Shown: positions 11,290 to 23,087 of the stretch, piece after piece
Position numbering within the stretch: position 1 is the first letter of the stretch
Layout of the letters: every line of letters starts with the position of its first letter
Source: Flabesymbios commensalis
Lineage: Eukaryota; Annelida; Polychaeta; Terebellida; Flabelligeridae
Length of the DNA: 64,000 nt
Direction: 5' to 3'
Assembly: GCA_964017125.1 (NCBI GenBank)
Contig: OZ024904.1
Location: forward strand, 4,872,454-4,936,453
Translations under genes and position numbers: made by a program
Notes under the pieces: generated by a model
What the model was told of the DNA's origin: nothing
The model's database searches: none
What the model saw: the letters and a program-made list of their open reading frames with translations, nothing else

Positions 11290-11480
11290 GATATGGCGTC
11301 AATAAAAATTTCACCTATTATACTACTACATCGCATGCTCAGCTCATTTGTCGCAACGGCATTGAAATGTCATGGTCATTTTTCGAACATTGAGCTCGAG
11401 ATCGCTCCCAGTCACCGGGTATAACGAACATAGCACCTTTAAAGAGTGGTATTTTTCACGCCTAGCCGTGGATGTGCCGA
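11290..11480. repeat. Dispersed repeat, copy 2 of 3
   Basis: Shares CTCGAGATCGCTCCCAGTCA and AGCTCATTTGTCGCA with 5,585-5,800. The interval 10,896-11,289 before it shows no feature. Confidence 0.55.
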
Positions 11481-11639
11481 TGTAAGTTAGCTTTACTGTC
11501 TATGACAAAAACTGCCAAACGCACATATTATTGTGTAGCTATCCTATCTACACCAGACTAATTATTCCCAGGGTTTCCTCTTAGTGTTATATATTTTTGT
11601 TCACCCTTGTCGATAATATTAATGCAAACAGCTTGCAGC

Positions 11640-11945
11640 TTGTTTGTATGGATAGCAAAGGCAAACATCAGTAACTACATACATTCCAAGTAAACAGTTA
11701 CTGCTGTTTGTCTTTTTTGCCCTGCAGTATTCTCTTCTGCCATCGAGTACTGACATATTGACGGCTGTACAAAGACAAACAGCTGTAGCTGCGTACATTT
11801 CCAAGTAAACAGTTACTGCTGCTTGTCTTTGTCCTGCAGGATTCTCTTCTGCCATCGAGTACTGGCATAATGACCGCCGTGCAAAGACAAACAGCATTAA
11901 CTGCTTACTTTTCAAGTAAGCAGTTACTGCTGTTTGTCTTTGGTC
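11640..11945. repeat. Hairpin repeat H, tandem units
   Basis: H is defined here by AAGTAAGCAGTTACTGCTGT and TTTGTCTTTG with inverted partners. Units of about 120 bp, each with CTCTTCTGCCATCGAGTACT, end in a 60-bp near-perfect palindrome at 11,880-11,942. Confidence 0.7.
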
Positions 11946-11984
11946 AGCAAGACATAGGCTACTCTACTGTATGTGCTTATACTC

Positions 11985-12400
11985 AACAAAGTGTAGTAAT
12001 TACAAAGTACACTACTGCAAATAACCATTATATTATACTAGGTATCACTCACATGCAAATCTTAATAATAGGGAATGGTATGCTATAATAGCTAATAATT
12101 TACTGTATGATTTTGACAATATTATATATATTATCAATTTTATCATGGGAAATAGAACCAAGCTGATTCTACTTTCCTTGATTTTACGAATCACCTGAAT
12201 TTTATATTGGTCTCTGTGTGTATACAGCTAACCATTCTATTATATAGTTAAAGTATCATTCACATATAATTAAGCCTTAATCATGGTTACTAATAGGGAA
12301 AGGTATGCCATCATAACTAATTGTATAATTATGATAATATATTATTGTCAATTTTACAAATGATCTGTAGTTTATATTGGTCTCTGTGCACAGCTAACAT
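11985..12400. repeat. Diverged direct duplication, about 200 bp
   Basis: Two units share AGCTAACCATT.TATTATA-type starts, ATTGGTCTCTGTG ends and TAATAGGGAAtGGTATGC. A related inverted block lies at 27,421-27,545. Confidence 0.6.
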
Positions 12401-12404
12401 GAGG

Positions 12405-12482
12405 AATCGAGTCAATGTTGGTTTAATCTTTGGGCAACATCGCAGACGGTGGGCCCATATTGAGCATGTATTGTGCTTGCTA
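12405..12482. repeat. PAL palindromic repeat, diverged
   Basis: Loop ACATCGCAGACGGTGGGCC with flanking AATGTTGG-type arms. Confidence 0.55.
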
Positions 12483-12539
12483 GGGTATAGTCTGTGAATT
12501 GGGCCACGTCTTTCTAAATAATGGGAATTGTCAATTAGT

Positions 12540-12590
12540 CGTTTTCAGTCATTTGAAGCTGAAATTGTTAACGCAATTTTAGTAACTTTA
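12540..12590. repeat. PBM4 hairpin repeat
   Basis: PBM4 is defined here: CATTTGAAGCTGGAAATTGC / GCAATTCCAGCTTCAAATG stem. This copy keeps CATTTGAAGCTGAAATTG and GCAATTTTAG. Confidence 0.45.
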
Positions 12591-13089
12591 CACTGTAATT
12601 TTACACTGTACATTCTGGCATTATCGCGATATAGAAGATGTCCAAAGAGAATAACTTACTGTCTACATATGCTTCGCCTTTTTAATCACCTAATGGGTTC
12701 TCCATCCAGTACTATCATAGGCAAAAGCGCGTACCCCTCGAAATAAAAGCGTCATAAGCATAATGACAAATCTATGTCTATCTATCACAATGACAGCATA
12801 ATACATGGAGAATATCATGTGACTATACTTAGTAAAGTAATAAATCTTTTATCGAGAAATGCCACAATGTGAAGCGTTTCTTGGAACCTGCCTGTGGTTT
12901 TGACCTCTGCCTGTAGTTAGTGACCCCTGTGGTCAGAGAGTGGCGCATGCGCGTCAAAGCTCCCACGCACGTGAAAAATCTCACGTGATTTTACGAGAAC
13001 AATGCAGATGACCATACTTCAGAAGACATTAGACATTGCGCCACTGTTGTCTATGGTTGGCTTAGCTTCGAGGCCATTGGCCCGAAATA

Positions 13090-13175
13090 GGTATTCAAAT
13101 ATAGCGGGAAGAGCTAACAAAGACATTTACGATGCTTTCAAAATGAAAAAAAACTTTGGTCCCAAATTAACCTAA
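13090..13175. mobile_element. PBM1 MITE fragment
   Basis: Right-arm piece from AATAGGTATTCAAATATAGC to CTTTGGTCCC. Confidence 0.55.
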
Positions 13176-13182
13176 CGTGAGT

Positions 13183-13240
13183 CATTGTCAGCCACTTAAA
13201 GTTGGTCGCGGACACAATTTCAAGTGAGTGACAAAAGAAC
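13183..13240. repeat. PBM3 hairpin repeat
   Basis: CCACTTAAAGTTGGTCGCGG / ACAATTTCAAGTGAGTG stem. Confidence 0.5.
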
Positions 13241-13244
13241 CCTT

Positions 13245-13490
13245 ACAGCACGGGGACCGACTTTAGTCGTCAGAGTCTGACGTCTCTAAACGTCAGATTC
13301 TGACGACTAAGGTCGATCCCCTCACTGTAAGAGTGAAAATATTTCTAATGGCCATAACCCCATAACATAGGTATTCAAATGAAGCAGAAAGACATAACTA
13401 AGACATTTATGATGATTTCGAATCGATTAAAACCCTTTGGTCTCCATGATTTATACAAAATTAATTCAGCTCTGTAAGAGGTAAATAAGC
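13245..13490. mobile_element. PBM1 MITE (core and right arm)
   Basis: Starts AACCCTTACAGCACGGGGAC, core GTCAGAGTCTGACGTC then ACGTCAGATTCTGACG, then a full right arm. Confidence 0.7.
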
Positions 13491-13567
13491 TAACGTAGCA
13501 CATACAGGGTATCAACACACCTTGCACGCTGCGAGATGTTTTCGAAAAAAAAGTCGTCTTTCAATGT

Positions 13568-13922
13568 AATAAATGAATGAATGAATGAATGAATGAATGA
13601 ATGAATGAATGAATGAATGAATTAATTAATTAATTAATGAATCAATGAATTAATGAATCAATGAATAAATGAATCAATGAATAAATGAATCAATGAATGA
13701 ATGGGGTCTTAGGCCACCTCTGTGCACATATAGGCTAAACTTGGCCATTAGACAGAGCACGCTACCTCTCGGTAACGGAGGCTCCCCACAATATTGAATC
13801 TTTACGAGTGAGCGGAGAAGAAAGATTTTGTTTCATTGAAGCTTGAAGGCCAGAGAGCTTAAACCCGCAATCCCCGACTTTCCATGCAGACAGCTTTAAC
13901 CACTGCACCAGGACCCCCGCCC
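13568..13922 (-). mobile_element. SINE family A with long tetranucleotide tail
   Basis: Minus-strand head GGGGGTCCTGGTGCAGTGGT with a B-box-like GCGGGTTTAAGC, a second head GTTACCGAGAGGTAGCGTGC, a body, then a (ATTC)n tail of about 130 bp that becomes ATTA-rich and imperfect. Confidence 0.7.
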
Positions 13923-14379
13923 TATCAATGTAATGAGGAAGACATGCTGTTGTGTCGCTAGACTCAGGTAAATTCCGAGAACTTGTTAAATACGTGACTT
14001 CCACAGGTGGGAAGAGGATTTGTCTACAATCAGGATGTAATCCCGCTACATTCCGGGAATTAGAATGTAAAGCTTCACATGGTTTGCTGCTGTCTGATTG
14101 ATTGTTCTTTTATGCCAGACATCACAGGAGAGGGGAGGGGGTCTGGAGGGGGGGGGGGGTCTGGTCAGAAGTAAAGCAAGTCGTGGGAAACATATCCATA
14201 GTGAAGCGTGGTAAACAAAAACCTTGAAAAACTGACCCTGGAACGTGAATTGTGGCAATTTTTTAGCAAATACTTTAAATTAAAGCTTAGAACGACCTTA
14301 TTTTGACGGATTATACCATCTTTATTCAATGGATTTTATTGATTATATGCTCTGTGGTGCAAAAATTCCGCTTAACCAT

Positions 14380-14618
14380 TTGACCCTCACGATGCTTCAA
14401 TGCATCATTTTGCATCTATGAAGAATGACTTCATTTCCTACACCTATAGGCGTTTTAGAAGAAAAATTTTCATGGAACTGTTTAATAATTATATGTTTTT
14501 TTCCATTTACCACCCATTTCAAGTCATCTTCATTCACTACAAGTCGAGAATTTCGAAAGCAATTCGCGGCTTGTAGTGGATGAAGATGACAATGGTAAAA
14601 TCAAGCTTGGAAGTGTTA
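14380..14618. mobile_element. PBM2 MITE
   Basis: CCCTCACGATGCTTCAATGC end and the CACTACAAGTCGAGAATT hairpin. Confidence 0.65.
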
Positions 14619-14909
14619 ATGGGGTAAAATATATAGAAACAGGAATGTCAACAAAATGATCTGCTTTCATAAAACACCCAAATATAGAATGAAATCAGAG
14701 GTCAAAGCGTCATGATTGTAATAATTAAAAACACCCGAATTAATGTTTATTTTGTTCCTAATAATGATCAATCCGAGACTCCAAGGGTGGACATGAGTAT
14801 TTCTCTCACGACAGACAACAATTCCGCACCAAATAAAAACAGTCGTCTGGTTTGTCGGGATGAGTTTGGCGCATGCTCAGTAGCATCAGCAGTGACGGGA
14901 CTGTTCAGT

Positions 14910-15003
14910 GAATCAACATTTCAACACATGAGATACACTGGCCAAATGTTGTGCCAATGTCGCAGACGGTGGATAGACATTAGGCCAACATTGTTCCAAC
15001 GTC
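14910..15003. repeat. PAL palindromic repeat, diverged
   Basis: Loop CAATGTCGCAGACGGTGG with arms GGCCAAATGTTG / AACATTGTTCC. Confidence 0.55.
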
Positions 15004-15004
15004 G

Positions 15005-15419
15005 GGGTTCCCAGTCATAGAAAATCATGGAATACCACGGAAGATGAAGAAATAAAATCCAGGCCTGGAAAAATCATGGAAAGAGAAAATTTGGCAAAAA
15101 GTCATGGAATCATGGAATTTTGAATTTTTGTAAATGTTTATCGCATTTTTTTGAGAAAAAAGTGTTGATTACCGACACTTTTGACACACAAAGATACTGA
15201 TATTTCACCTATAGCTCTAAATTATATTACATACAAAAAGTAAAAAAAACTTCGCGACACACTGTTCTGCTTTAGATCAGACCGCTGTGGTGGTGGGAGG
15301 CTCTACAGTTTTAAATGTACATTTTTATATTCGATTAAGAAGTCATGGAATTTTAAAATGGTCATGGAAAGTCATGGAAAAGTCATGGAATTTCATTTCC
15401 AGATTTCTGTGGGAACCCT
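15005..15419. mobile_element. MITE rich in GTCATGGAA repeats (hAT-like ends)
   Basis: Inverted ends GGGTTCCCA / TGGGAACCC enclose several AGTCATGGAAT repeats in both halves. No coding capacity. The short ends and absence of a clear target duplication keep the class uncertain. Confidence 0.5.
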
Positions 15420-15583
15420 CGTTACGTGCAGTGTTGAAAGCCTGTCTGGGAACAGATCCCTGTGATACCTATATGACGATTACATATCTTATTTAGTTAT
15501 ACTTGGTGGTTATCATGTTATTGGTCTTTATTTGTTATCCTGCTGTATAATAAGTCCTATTCTATAAATTGCAGCTGCAGTAT

Positions 15584-18500
15584 TAGTCCCAGAGCTAGGG
15601 GGGTTTTATTTGTGTTGAAAGGTCCATACGATCCAAGAGTTCCACCTATAGTGAAATTTTCTCAGGAATCCGAATCTGCGCGTCTTACAAAAATCATCCT
15701 GTCCAAAAGTACCGTAAAAACCCTTTAAACACTAGTACCGTCAAAATCGCAAACCGCGATTTGAAATATCGCGTATGAAGTGATTTTTTGCTAAAATTGT
15801 GTTAATTTTCTATTTAAAATATGTTTTAATTATTTATTATCCTCACATATGACACAGGCTTTTACATGGATGTAAAATATTTTGTGTCTGATCAATGACA
15901 AATACACAATATAGTTTTAAGTTGGTATTTTAACACGTAATTTTACTTATTTTTCATACTTTTTCACTAAATAGACAAAATACTTTTCTCTCAGCCAATT
16001 TTTGTATAGTATAAATGTTTAGTTTTGATTCAAACATGTTCTAGAACTATTGTTGACTTAAAATTAACCCATTTGGAATAAAAATAATGAGTTATGTGAA
16101 CATATTACTCGCTTTTTTCGTTAGACGTAAAATTAGCTCGCTTTTCTTCAGGCTCGGGAAAATTGACCATATCTCACATTTTTGCCCACTGAGTAGTCAA
16201 ATTTTTAGCTATATCAATATGTTTGATATCAATAGAAAGCTACTGGCAGATGCCATCACATGGATGTAAAATATGTTGTGTCTGATTATTGACAAATGCA
16301 CAAGAAACCTTTAAGTTGGTATTTCAACCCTATAATTTGACCTTTTTTCATACTTTTTCAGTAAATAGTCAAAATACTTTTTTCTCAGCTTTTGTGTATA
16401 ATAAATATTTAGTTTTGATTCAAACATGTTCTAGAACTATTGTTGACTTGAAATAAACCCATTTGGAATAAAAATAGTGAGTTATGTGAACATATTATAT
16501 ACTTTTTTTGTTAGACGTAAAATTTGCGCGCTTTTCTTTGAGCTCAGGAAAATTGTATGTATCTCACAGTTTTGCCCAATGAGTAGTCAAATTTTGAGCT
16601 ATATCAATATATTTGATATCAATAGAAAGCTACTAGCACAGGCCACGGATGTATAATATTTTGTGTCTAATCTTTGACAAATGCACAAGAGAGCTTGAAG
16701 TTGGTACTTTAAGACTTAATTTTACCTATTTTTCATACTTTTTCAGTACATAGTCAATATACTTTTCTCTCAACTGATTTTTGTTTATAATAAATATTTA
16801 GTTTTGATTCAAACATGTTCTAGAATTATTGTTGACTTAAAATAAACCCATTTGGAATATAAAAAATAATGAGCTATTCGAACATATTACACACTTTTTG
16901 GGTTGGATGTAAAATTTGGGCACTTTTCTTCCAGCCCGGGGAAATTAACAGTGTTTCACATTTTTGTCCAATGAGTACCCGGTACACAAAATAAAAAAAA
17001 TGTACCAACATCTTTGATATCAGTTAAAAGTAACTATCAAGGGCTTTAACGTGGAGACATAATATTTTATTTCTGTTAAATACGAAATGTACAACAATTA
17101 AGCGCTAACTTTGTTTTTTATCCCTCCATTTAAACAATTTCCACCGTTTTCTTAGTGAATACCAGCAAGCCTTATCGCTCACGTTAACTTTATATGGTAT
17201 AAATGTTTGTTATTACTTTTACATTCTTTGGAGCCATTTTTCAAAAGTTATCTTGACGACTGAAGAAGTGATCACAGCCAGTTTTAAAGTTATCTCAGCC
17301 ACTACAAAAGTTATCTTAGCCACTGAAGAAGTGATCATCACAAATTTAAACGTCCTCTCAGCCACTACAAATGTGATCTTGGCCACTGAAGAAGTTATCA
17401 CAGCGACTTTAAAAGTTATCTCAGTCACTACAAAAGTGATCTTGGCCACTGAAGAAGTGATTACAACCACTTTAAAAGTTACCTCAACCACTACAAAAAT
17501 TATCTTGCCCATTGAAGAAGTGAACACAGCGACTTTAAAAGTTATCTCAGCCCCTACAAAAGTGATCTTGGTCACTGATGAAATGATCACAGCAACTTAA
17601 AAAGTCATCTCGCAAATGCAACAGTTATCTTGGCGAGTGAAGAAGTGATCACAGCCACTTTAGAAGTTAGCTCAGCTTCTACAAAGGTGATCTTGGCCAC
17701 CAACAAACTGGTGTCAGCCAATTTACAGGTTATCTAAGCCACTACAAAGTCATCTGGGCCACTGAAGAAGTGATCACAGCCACTTTTAGAAATATCTAAG
17801 CGACTACAAAAGGGATCTTGGCCACTGAAGAAGTGATCTCAGTCACTTTAAAAGTTATCTCAGCCACTACAAAAGTGATCTTGACCACTAACAATCTTAT
17901 GTCAGCCCGTGAAAGTGATCTTGGCCACAAAAAAACTGATCTTGTCCACCTTAGAAGTGATCACATTCACTTTAAGTCATCTCAGCCGATACAAAAGTGA
18001 TATTGGCCACTAATAATCTTATGTCAGTCCCTAAAAAAATAATCTAAGTCACTACAAAAGTGATCTTGACCACTTAAGAAGCCATCACAGCCACTTTAAA
18101 AATCATCCCATCCACCACAAAGCTGATCTTGGTCACAAACAAACTGATCTTGTCCACTAAAGAAGTGATCACAGCAACTTTGTAGAGGTTGAGATAACTT
18201 TTTAAGTGGCTGTGATCATTTCTTCAGTGGCCAACATCACTTTGTAGTGGCTTAGATAATTTTGTCAGTGGCTGACAACAGTTTGTTACTGACCAAGATC
18301 ACCTTTGCAATGGCTGAGATAACCTTTAAAGTGGCTGTGATCACTTCTTCAGTAGCCAAGATCACTTTTGTAGTGGCTGAGATAACGTTTAAAGTGGCTA
18401 TGATTACTTCTTCAGTGGCCAAGATCACTTTTGTAGTGGCTGTGATAACTTTTAGAGTCGCTGTGATCACTTCTTCAGTGACTAAGATCATTTTTTTGTG

Positions 18501-20469
18501 GCCAATTTCACTTTTACGGGCTGACGTAAGATTGTTAGTGGTCAAGATCACTTTTGTAGTGGCTGAGATAACTTTTAATGTGACTGAGATCACTTCTTCA
18601 GTGTCCAAGATCACTTTTGTAGTGGCTGAGATCACTTTTAAAATCGTTATGAGCACTTCGTCATTGACCAAAATCATTTTTATAGTGGCATAGATAACTT
18701 TCAAAGTTATTGTAACCACTTTTTGAGTGGCCAAGATCACTTTTGTAGTCGTTTAGATATTTTTAAAAGTGGCTGTTATCACTTCTTCAGTGGCCCAGAT
18801 CAATTTGTAGTGGCTTAGATAACATTTAAATTGGCTGACACCAGTTTGTAAGTGGCCAAGATCACCTTTGTAGTGGCTGAGATAACTTCTAACGTGGCTG
18901 TGATCACATCTTCACTCGCCAAGATAATTTTTGCATTGGCGAGATAACTTTTACAGTTGCTGTGATCACTTTTCAGTGGCCAAGATCACATTTGTAGTGG
19001 ATGAAAAAACTGTTAAAGTCGCTGTATTTACTTCTTCAGTGGCCAAGATAGCTTTTGTAGTGGTTGAGGTAACTTTTAATGTGGTTGTTATCACTTCTGC
19101 AGTGGCCAAGATCACTTTTGTAGTGGCTGAGATAACGTTTAAAGTTGCTATGATCACTTCTTCAGTGGCTAAAATAACTTTTGTAGTGGCTGAGATAACT
19201 TTAAAAATGGCTGTGATCACTTATTCAGTCGTCAAGATAACTTTTGAAAAATGGCTCCAGAGAATGTAAAAGTAATAACAAACATTTATACCATATAAAG
19301 TTAACATGAGCGAGAAATCTTGCTGGTATTGATCAATTGTTGTACATTTCGTATTTAACATAAATAAAATATTATGTATCCACGTTAAAGCCCTTGATAG
19401 TTACTTTTACCTGATATTAAAGATGTTTGTACATTTGTTTAAATTTGGGTAACCAGTACTCATTGGGCAAAAAATTGAAACACTGTCAATTTCCCCGGGG
19501 GGGGGGGGGAAGAAAAGTGCCCAAATTTTACATTCAACCCAAAAAAGTGTGTAATATGTTCAAATAGCTTATCATTTTTTTTATTTCAAATGACTTTATT
19601 TTAAGTCAACAATAATTCTAGAACATGTTTGTATCAAAACTAAATATTTATTATACACGAAAACCAGTCGAGAGAAAAGTATTTTGACTATTTACTGAAA
19701 AAGTATGAAAAAAGGTCAAATTTAGGGTTAAAATACCAACTTAAAGCTTTTTTTGTGCATTCGTCAATGATCAGATACAAAATATTCATCCATGTGACGG
19801 CCTGTGCCAGTAGCTTTCTATTGATACCAAAATATTGATATAGCTTAAAATTTGACTACGCAGTGGGCAAAAATGTGAGATATGGTCAATTTTCCCGAGC
19901 TTGAAGAAAAGCGAGCTAATTTTACGTCTAACGAAAAAAAGCGAGTAATATGTTCACATAACTCATTATCTTTATTCCAGATGGGTGTATTTTAAGTCAA
20001 CAATAGTTCTAGAACATGTTTGAATCAAAACTAAACATTTATACTATACAAAAATCGGCTGAGAGAAAAGTATTTTCTCTATTTAGTGAAAAAGTATGAA
20101 AAATGAGTAAAATTACGTGTTAAAATACCAACTTAAAGCTATATTGTGTATTTGTCATTGATCAGACACAAAATATTTTACATCCATGTGAAAGCCTGTG
20201 TCATTTGTGAGGAGAATAAATAATTGAAAAATTATTTAAATAGAAAATTACCACAATTTTAGCAAACAATCACTTCATACGCAATATTTCAAATTGCGGT
20301 TTGCGATTTTGACGGTACTAGTGTTTAAAGGGTTTTTACGGTACTTTTGGACAGGATGATTTTTGTAAGACGCGCAGATTCGGATTCCTGAGAAAATTTC
20401 ACTATAGGTGGAACTCTTAGATCGTATGGACCTTTCAACACAAATAAAACCCCCCTAGCTCTGGGACTA
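15584..20469. mobile_element. Giant foldback element, 4.9 kb, arms inverted
   Basis: The outer 215 bp of the two ends are almost identical inverted copies (about three mismatches), beginning TAGTCCCAGAGCTAGG. TAT flanks both sides (15,581-15,583 and 20,470-20,472), a likely 3-bp target duplication. Next inward are 390-bp tandem units (three in the left arm, landmarks near 16,034, 16,424 and 16,813; two in the right arm, near 19,619 and 20,010). The centre is a 63-bp array that flips orientation near 18,185. There is no transposase. The superfamily is unknown. Near-identical ends suggest recent mobility or gene conversion. Confidence 0.75.
17219..19270. repeat. 63-bp tandem array, inverted about its middle
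   Basis: About 2 kb of diverged 63-bp units built from GATCTTGGCCACTGAAGAAG and TTATCTCAGCCACTACAAAA. Units run one way up to about 18,185 and the other way after it. Because 63 is divisible by three, both strands show open stretches of up to about 160 codons with 21-residue periodicity. These are by-products of the repeat and not evidence of a protein. Confidence 0.85.
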
Positions 20470-20473
20470 TATG

Positions 20474-20815
20474 GAATCGACCACTAATTTCAGCTGTCAT
20501 CATTTCAAAGTCGACTGCTCTACTAGTATAATATACACATATAGCAGTTGCAATACTTAATATTTTTTAACAGTCAGCATTTCTACCAACATGTTGATAT
20601 GCAATTTAGAATTGACTATTCTCAATTACATGTATATGGCAACTGACGGTTTATTTTCTAGAGCTCTGTTCTATTCAAATTATATGTTTTAAGGCATTTG
20701 GGTGAAAATAACAAAAATATCACTTTTTTCATTTCTGAAACTGGATGCGCACAAGTGTGATTAAAACCATTTTAGTCGACGTTAATCCAGTAGGCCCCTA
20801 CGATGTCTACGACGC
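20474..20815. other. No recognisable feature
   Basis: AT-rich sequence without repeats of the listed families or coding signal. Confidence 0.4.
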
Positions 20816-20819
20816 TGGC

Positions 20820-21050
20820 CTCAATTTACCATTGTCATATTCATCCACCACAAACCGCGAATTGCTTTCGCAATTCTCGACTTGTAGTGGACGAAGATGA
20901 CTTGAAGTGGGTGATAAATGAAAAAAATGTCGTTATTATTAAAACAGTTCCATGAAATTTTCGTTCTGAAACCTCACGATTTGAGAAAAGTCCTTTTTCA
21001 CAGATGCAAAATAATGTTTTTATGCATCGTGAGGGCTTAAAGGGTTAAAC
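20820..21050. mobile_element. PBM2 MITE, inverted
   Basis: Hairpin at 20,842-20,895, then the arm, ending ATGCATCGTGAGGGCTTAAA beside GGGTTAA. Confidence 0.65.
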
Positions 21051-21109
21051 CAGTGGGTATACATCAGTTCCACTAGTTGCAAAACCACATAAATACCATG
21101 CATTTTAGT

Positions 21110-21185
21110 CGACGTTGATCCAGAACTGGTTTGATGTTGGTCCACCGTCTACGACGCTGGCCCAAAATTAAACCAGTATTGGTTC
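21110..21185. repeat. PAL palindromic repeat
   Basis: Loop CCACCGTCTACGACGCTGG, arms TTTGATGTTGG / AATTAAACCAGTATTGG. Confidence 0.6.
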
Positions 21186-21539
21186 TATGCATCTTTTCAG
21201 GCCCCTGATTCAGATCAATATCAACTATAAAACAGTTTGTTGATACAAACTGGAGAAGTTCTCAGTGACTGCACAGCTATCCCATACTGGTCAGGCTTCA
21301 CTGGTATTTGTCGACCAGTCATCTCAGACTGGTCACGCCTGACTGATCAGCGGTCCCGTGTGATCTCACATGATCACGTGTGTCGCGCCCCGTTGTCATG
21401 GTGATGTATGACGATGTTTGGGGTTGGTAAACTTACCAATGTCAATTTGGCGATCATGATATGTCCGTTGCGAATGTGTGGCATTTCCTATTATTGAGAA
21501 TACCACCAGTTTTCAGTATTTCTTATCTTCGACCAATGC

Positions 21540-21625
21540 CCAGCAAACACAAAACATTTGTATAACATTTATACAATGTTGAGCCAACGTTGTATAAATG
21601 TTATACAAATGTTTTGTGTTTTCCG
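21540..21625. repeat. PAL-K palindrome (ACATTTGTATAA variant)
   Basis: The same CCCAGCAAACAC ends as PAL, but the arms read AAAACATTTGTATAACATTT and the centre is short. Defines variant PAL-K. Confidence 0.7.
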
Positions 21626-21767
21626 GCTATGGGCTGTGTCTTCGATCATACTTGCATATCATTATAAATGTGTAGATATATTCATTGTCAATAATATGTG
21701 GCAGTACTTGTATGTATACATTATTTCTATGGGACGTATTGAATGTATTTTCGATTGTATAGCTTTC

Positions 21768-21858
21768 CCAGCAAACACGAGGCATTTACCCATTCAATGC
21801 TGGGCCAGCGTCGCAGATGGTGGGCCAACCTTGGGTGGATGTCTCGTGTTTGTGGGTT
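21768..21858. repeat. PAL palindromic repeat, complete
   Basis: CCCAGCAAACACGAGGCATT end and GTCTCGTGTTTGTGGG end; loop GGCCAGCGTCGCAGATGGT. Confidence 0.75.
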
Positions 21859-21872
21859 AGGACCCAGGGAGA

Positions 21873-22214
21873 GTGGGGTCCTTGTGTAGTAGTTAAAGTT
21901 GCCACGAAAGTCAGAGGTCGTGGGTTCGTCCCAAGATCTGGCATTCTGGTTTTAAAGAAACAAATGTTCATTCGTAAACAATGAGTATTGTGGGGTGGGG
22001 GGTCTCCATGACAGGGAGGTAGCGTGCTCGGCCTCAGACCGCCAGGGCTTGAATTTCGTATCCTGTGTCTGGACGGCAGTGTCATCTCATTTATCCCTCC
22101 ATCCCCAGGATATTCTCCTGGCCTAGTTTCGCCTATATGTGCAGAAAGGTGGCCTAAGACCCTATTCATTCATTCATTCATTCATTCATTCATTCATTCA
22201 TTCATTCATTCATT
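21873..22214 (+). mobile_element. SINE family A, full-length copy
   Basis: First head GGGGTCCTTGTGTAGTAGTT with B-box GTGGGTTCGTCCC. Second head CATGACAGGGAGGTAGCGTG with GGGCTTGAATTTC. Body with CTCCTGGCCTAGTTTCGCC, then TGGCCTAAGACCC and an (ATTC)12-type tail. The best copy for defining the family. Confidence 0.75.
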
Positions 22215-22554
22215 ACCCCATGAAAGATGGGTAGATGTTTTTTTGGTGTTAGCCTATTAAATTAAAGATAATAATATTTTTTTCCTGATATTATATAATG
22301 TGCATATATTAAGGTACCGCAATGCTCTCTGTTGTGAGACAAAATGGATAATAAGAGCGCATGCGCTATCTGACCAGAAACCAATCTGTTCAGTATCAGT
22401 CAAGTCACGTGACGTGATTGTGATCAGATAGATCTCGTCTTTCTCTCGGTCTGTCGTTCATTGCACGCCAACCTGAGACTGTTCCCACGAGAAAGTCAGC
22501 ATCAGGCGAGATCACGCGATTTATTTTTAGAGAGCAAAGTGTTTTTTTCCAATT

Positions 22555-22740
22555 TTAACTCCTAAAGCGCTGAATTAATTTGTAAAACACATCGCAACCA
22601 AAGGGTTTTTTCAATTTAAAATCATCATCAATGTCTCATAGTCAGCTTTTTCTGCTTCATTTGAATACCTGTGTTATGGGTCTACGGCCATTATAACTAT
22701 TTTTAATCTTACGGTGGGTGGTGCCTCAAGTCAAGAAGAA
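22555..22740. mobile_element. PBM1 MITE (left part)
   Basis: CCTAAAGCGCTGAATTAATT to TTATGGGTCTACGGCC; the core is lost. Confidence 0.6.
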
Positions 22741-22799
22741 TGTCGAATACGGATGGCGGATGACGAGTACAGTAGACATTCTCTGTTTTATCGACACCT

Positions 22800-22988
22800 G
22801 TATAACCTGAACTTTGCTAAAAATTAAAAATGCTTCCAATCTTGAAACACTGATATATGTTGGGACTTAAATTTCACAAATAACAAAAAATTTCAATCAC
22901 TTGAAGTTGTGGATCGCGGTAGCGAGACACAACTTTAAGTGGCTGAAAATTTAAATGTCTTAGCTCAGTGCTCCAAGGGTTAAGTGGC
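22800..22988. mobile_element. PBM3 element
   Basis: The stretch before the hairpin (CTTGAAACACTGATATATGT) is inverted relative to the one at 28,850-29,060. The hairpin GTTGTGGATCGCGGTAGCGA is followed by an end at CCAAGGGTTAA. Confidence 0.55.
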
Positions 22989-23087
22989 AGTTATTGGGAA
23001 TGAAATGTTAAGATTTACAAATGTTTGATCCCAATTTTTCACAAATATGAGTAATTTTCACCTGCTGAAGTTGTGGGTCGCTTTAAC

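Noticed and set aside
17219-19269. Open frames of 112-162 codons on both strands
   Set aside because: They follow directly from a 63-bp repeat, occur on both strands and lack any domain; not treated as genes.
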